A stretch of DNA of 64,000 bases from Ruegeria arenilitoris. GTDB taxonomy: Bacteria; Pseudomonadota; Alphaproteobacteria; Rhodobacterales; Rhodobacteraceae. Position numbers and translations under genes: made by a program. Under the pieces are notes generated by a model. That model saw nothing but the letters and a program-made list of their open reading frames with translations, searched no databases and was not told the DNA's origin. Location of the stretch: contig NZ_WQCA01000012.1 in NCBI RefSeq assembly GCF_013032445.1, positions 109,038 to 173,037 on the forward strand, read 5' to 3'. Positions within the stretch are counted from its first letter, which is position 1; each line of letters begins with the position of its first letter. Of this stretch, positions 63,324-64,000 are shown one piece after another.

Positions 63324-63623
63324 TCACAATGCGCCTTCGTCGCCCAGGAACTCGATTCTAGCCGTTGCGCCATCACTGTAAGCAATGCAATTCCAAGGAG
63401 CACGATCCTCGCCTACGCCGACTGTGACCTGTGTTCCCGCCTCGCTAAACGCGGATGAGAGCACCACGACTTGCGAATTGTTCGTCGTGTTGGCTACATC
63501 TCGCAAACACGCCTGCTGAGCCGGCGTGAGTTCGGCGGACGCACTTGATGTACTCGTATCGTCGCAGGCCGCAAGCAGTGCGAAACATGTCGCGCCCGCA
63601 ATCATCACAATCTTGTTGGTCAT
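63324..63623 (-). CDS. Small lipoprotein with CIAY domain
   Basis: 99 residues with a lipobox (ALLAC, Cys at about 20). The mature domain (QQACLRDVANTTNN ... SAFSEAGTQVTVGVGE ... WNCIAYSDGATARIEF) is a clear relative of the N-terminal domain of the protein at 61991-62605. Shared points are AC near the start, FSEAGT, and W-x-C-I-A-Y-x-D-G. The two Cys probably form a disulfide. It is likely an outer-membrane lipoprotein of unknown role. GGGAGAAG precedes the ATG. Confidence 0.65.
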   Translation of the reverse strand: MTNKIVMIAGATCFALLAACDDTSTSSASAELTPAQQACLRDVANTTNNSQVVVLSSAFSEAGTQVTVGVGEDRAPWNCIAYSDGATARIEFLGDEGAL

Positions 63624-63650
63624 CTTCTTCTCCCTCTGGTTCCCTTGAAA

Positions 63651-63878
63651 TTAGTGAAATTGGATGCGCTTGTTTGAAGCTCTCGCGTCTGTGCAGCCAA
63701 TTGAACATACCTTGATCCTGTGACTACCTTTCCCAAAACTTGCCGCGGTGGGCTTGGTCGGCGGGACGATATTTCGTTGACTATCGGGGCCGACGTTAAC
63801 GTGTGAAGGCCGAATGAAGTCACTAGCAAATGCTAGAGCAAACTCTGGAAAGAGGGCGAGTACGTTAAGTCTGAGCAT
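63651..63878 (-). CDS. Small hypothetical protein (candidate)
   Basis: 75 residues starting MLRLNVLALFPEFALAFASD with GGGAGG five bases upstream of the ATG. After a weak hydrophobic N-terminus the rest is polar and basic without clear structure. It could be a leader or a real small protein of the cluster; support is mainly the ribosome-binding site. Confidence 0.3.
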   Translation of the reverse strand: MLRLNVLALFPEFALAFASDFIRPSHVNVGPDSQRNIVPPTKPTAASFGKGSHRIKVCSIGCTDARASNKRIQFH

Positions 63879-64000
63879 CGCGTCCTCCCAGCGCTCAATC
63901 ATTGTAAAGTGCCTTCCGACCGCCGGTACTCACTCCAGCAGTCGAAAGGGCCCGACAAATCGGGCGACAGCGACAACAACGGAGGTAAAATAAAGTTGCG

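Overview
The window looks like chromosomal DNA of a marine alphaproteobacterium of the Roseobacter group (Rhodobacteraceae, Ruegeria-like). This rests on protein style, the rpsT-dnaA-dnaN-recF-gyrB block, the IF-2 C-terminus at the left edge, and short dispersed palindromes built on GGACTTTGCAAAGTCC. The genus is an inference from memory of such proteins; no search was run.

Region 1 (1-22.6 kb) is conserved core. It holds the end of infB, a tryptophan-catabolism pair (kynA and a KynB-like hydrolase), a threonine-to-glycine operon (kbl, a cysteine-synthase-like gene, tdh), a sulfotransferase, an XRE-cupin regulator, a thiolase, ubiE-ubiB, mutM, an enoyl-CoA hydratase, and rpsT, dnaA, dnaN, recF and gyrB. 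A TetR/AhpD-like divergent pair with two matching 16-bp operators sits between recF and gyrB.

Region 2 (22.6-43.5 kb) is accessory. An AraC regulator, a small ribbon-helix-helix-like protein, an arylsulfatase and an outer-membrane barrel are followed by a 33-codon gene remnant. Next comes a Tn7-like transposition module (TnsA, TnsB, TnsC and TniQ homologues). Its TnsB gene is cut by one in-frame TAA, and a PD-(D/E)XK nuclease-like gene lies divergent to tnsA. After it come a cold-shock gene, a fatty acid desaturase, a ParB-like protein, a three-gene operon encoding a secreted seven-repeat Cys protein, an orphan P-loop protein, an Ntn hydrolase, an EamA transporter, a lytic transglycosylase and an M48 protease.

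Region 3 (43.6-47 kb) is the least explained part. Eight minus-strand genes of unknown function are packed with overlaps or gaps of 0-4 nt. Two of them are paralogous double zinc-ribbon proteins. Directly upstream is a 94-nt tRNA-like sequence whose 3' acceptor strand can instead form a perfect 10-bp hairpin hiding the first gene's Shine-Dalgarno site, while its 5' end can pair with an upstream hairpin. This suggests a tRNA-shaped switch and is the strongest candidate for an undescribed system.

Region 4 (47.4-64 kb) holds a class III nucleotide cyclase, a DUF2779 nuclease, a hydratase, an isochorismatase-like hydrolase and many exported proteins. Among these are a two-partner-secretion transporter next to a Pro-rich 30-residue-repeat protein, and an operon of three exported proteins: a phosphatase fold lacking its catalytic Arg, a FAM20/HipA-like kinase candidate and a metallophosphoesterase. 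A run of small lipoproteins and membrane proteins lies beside them.
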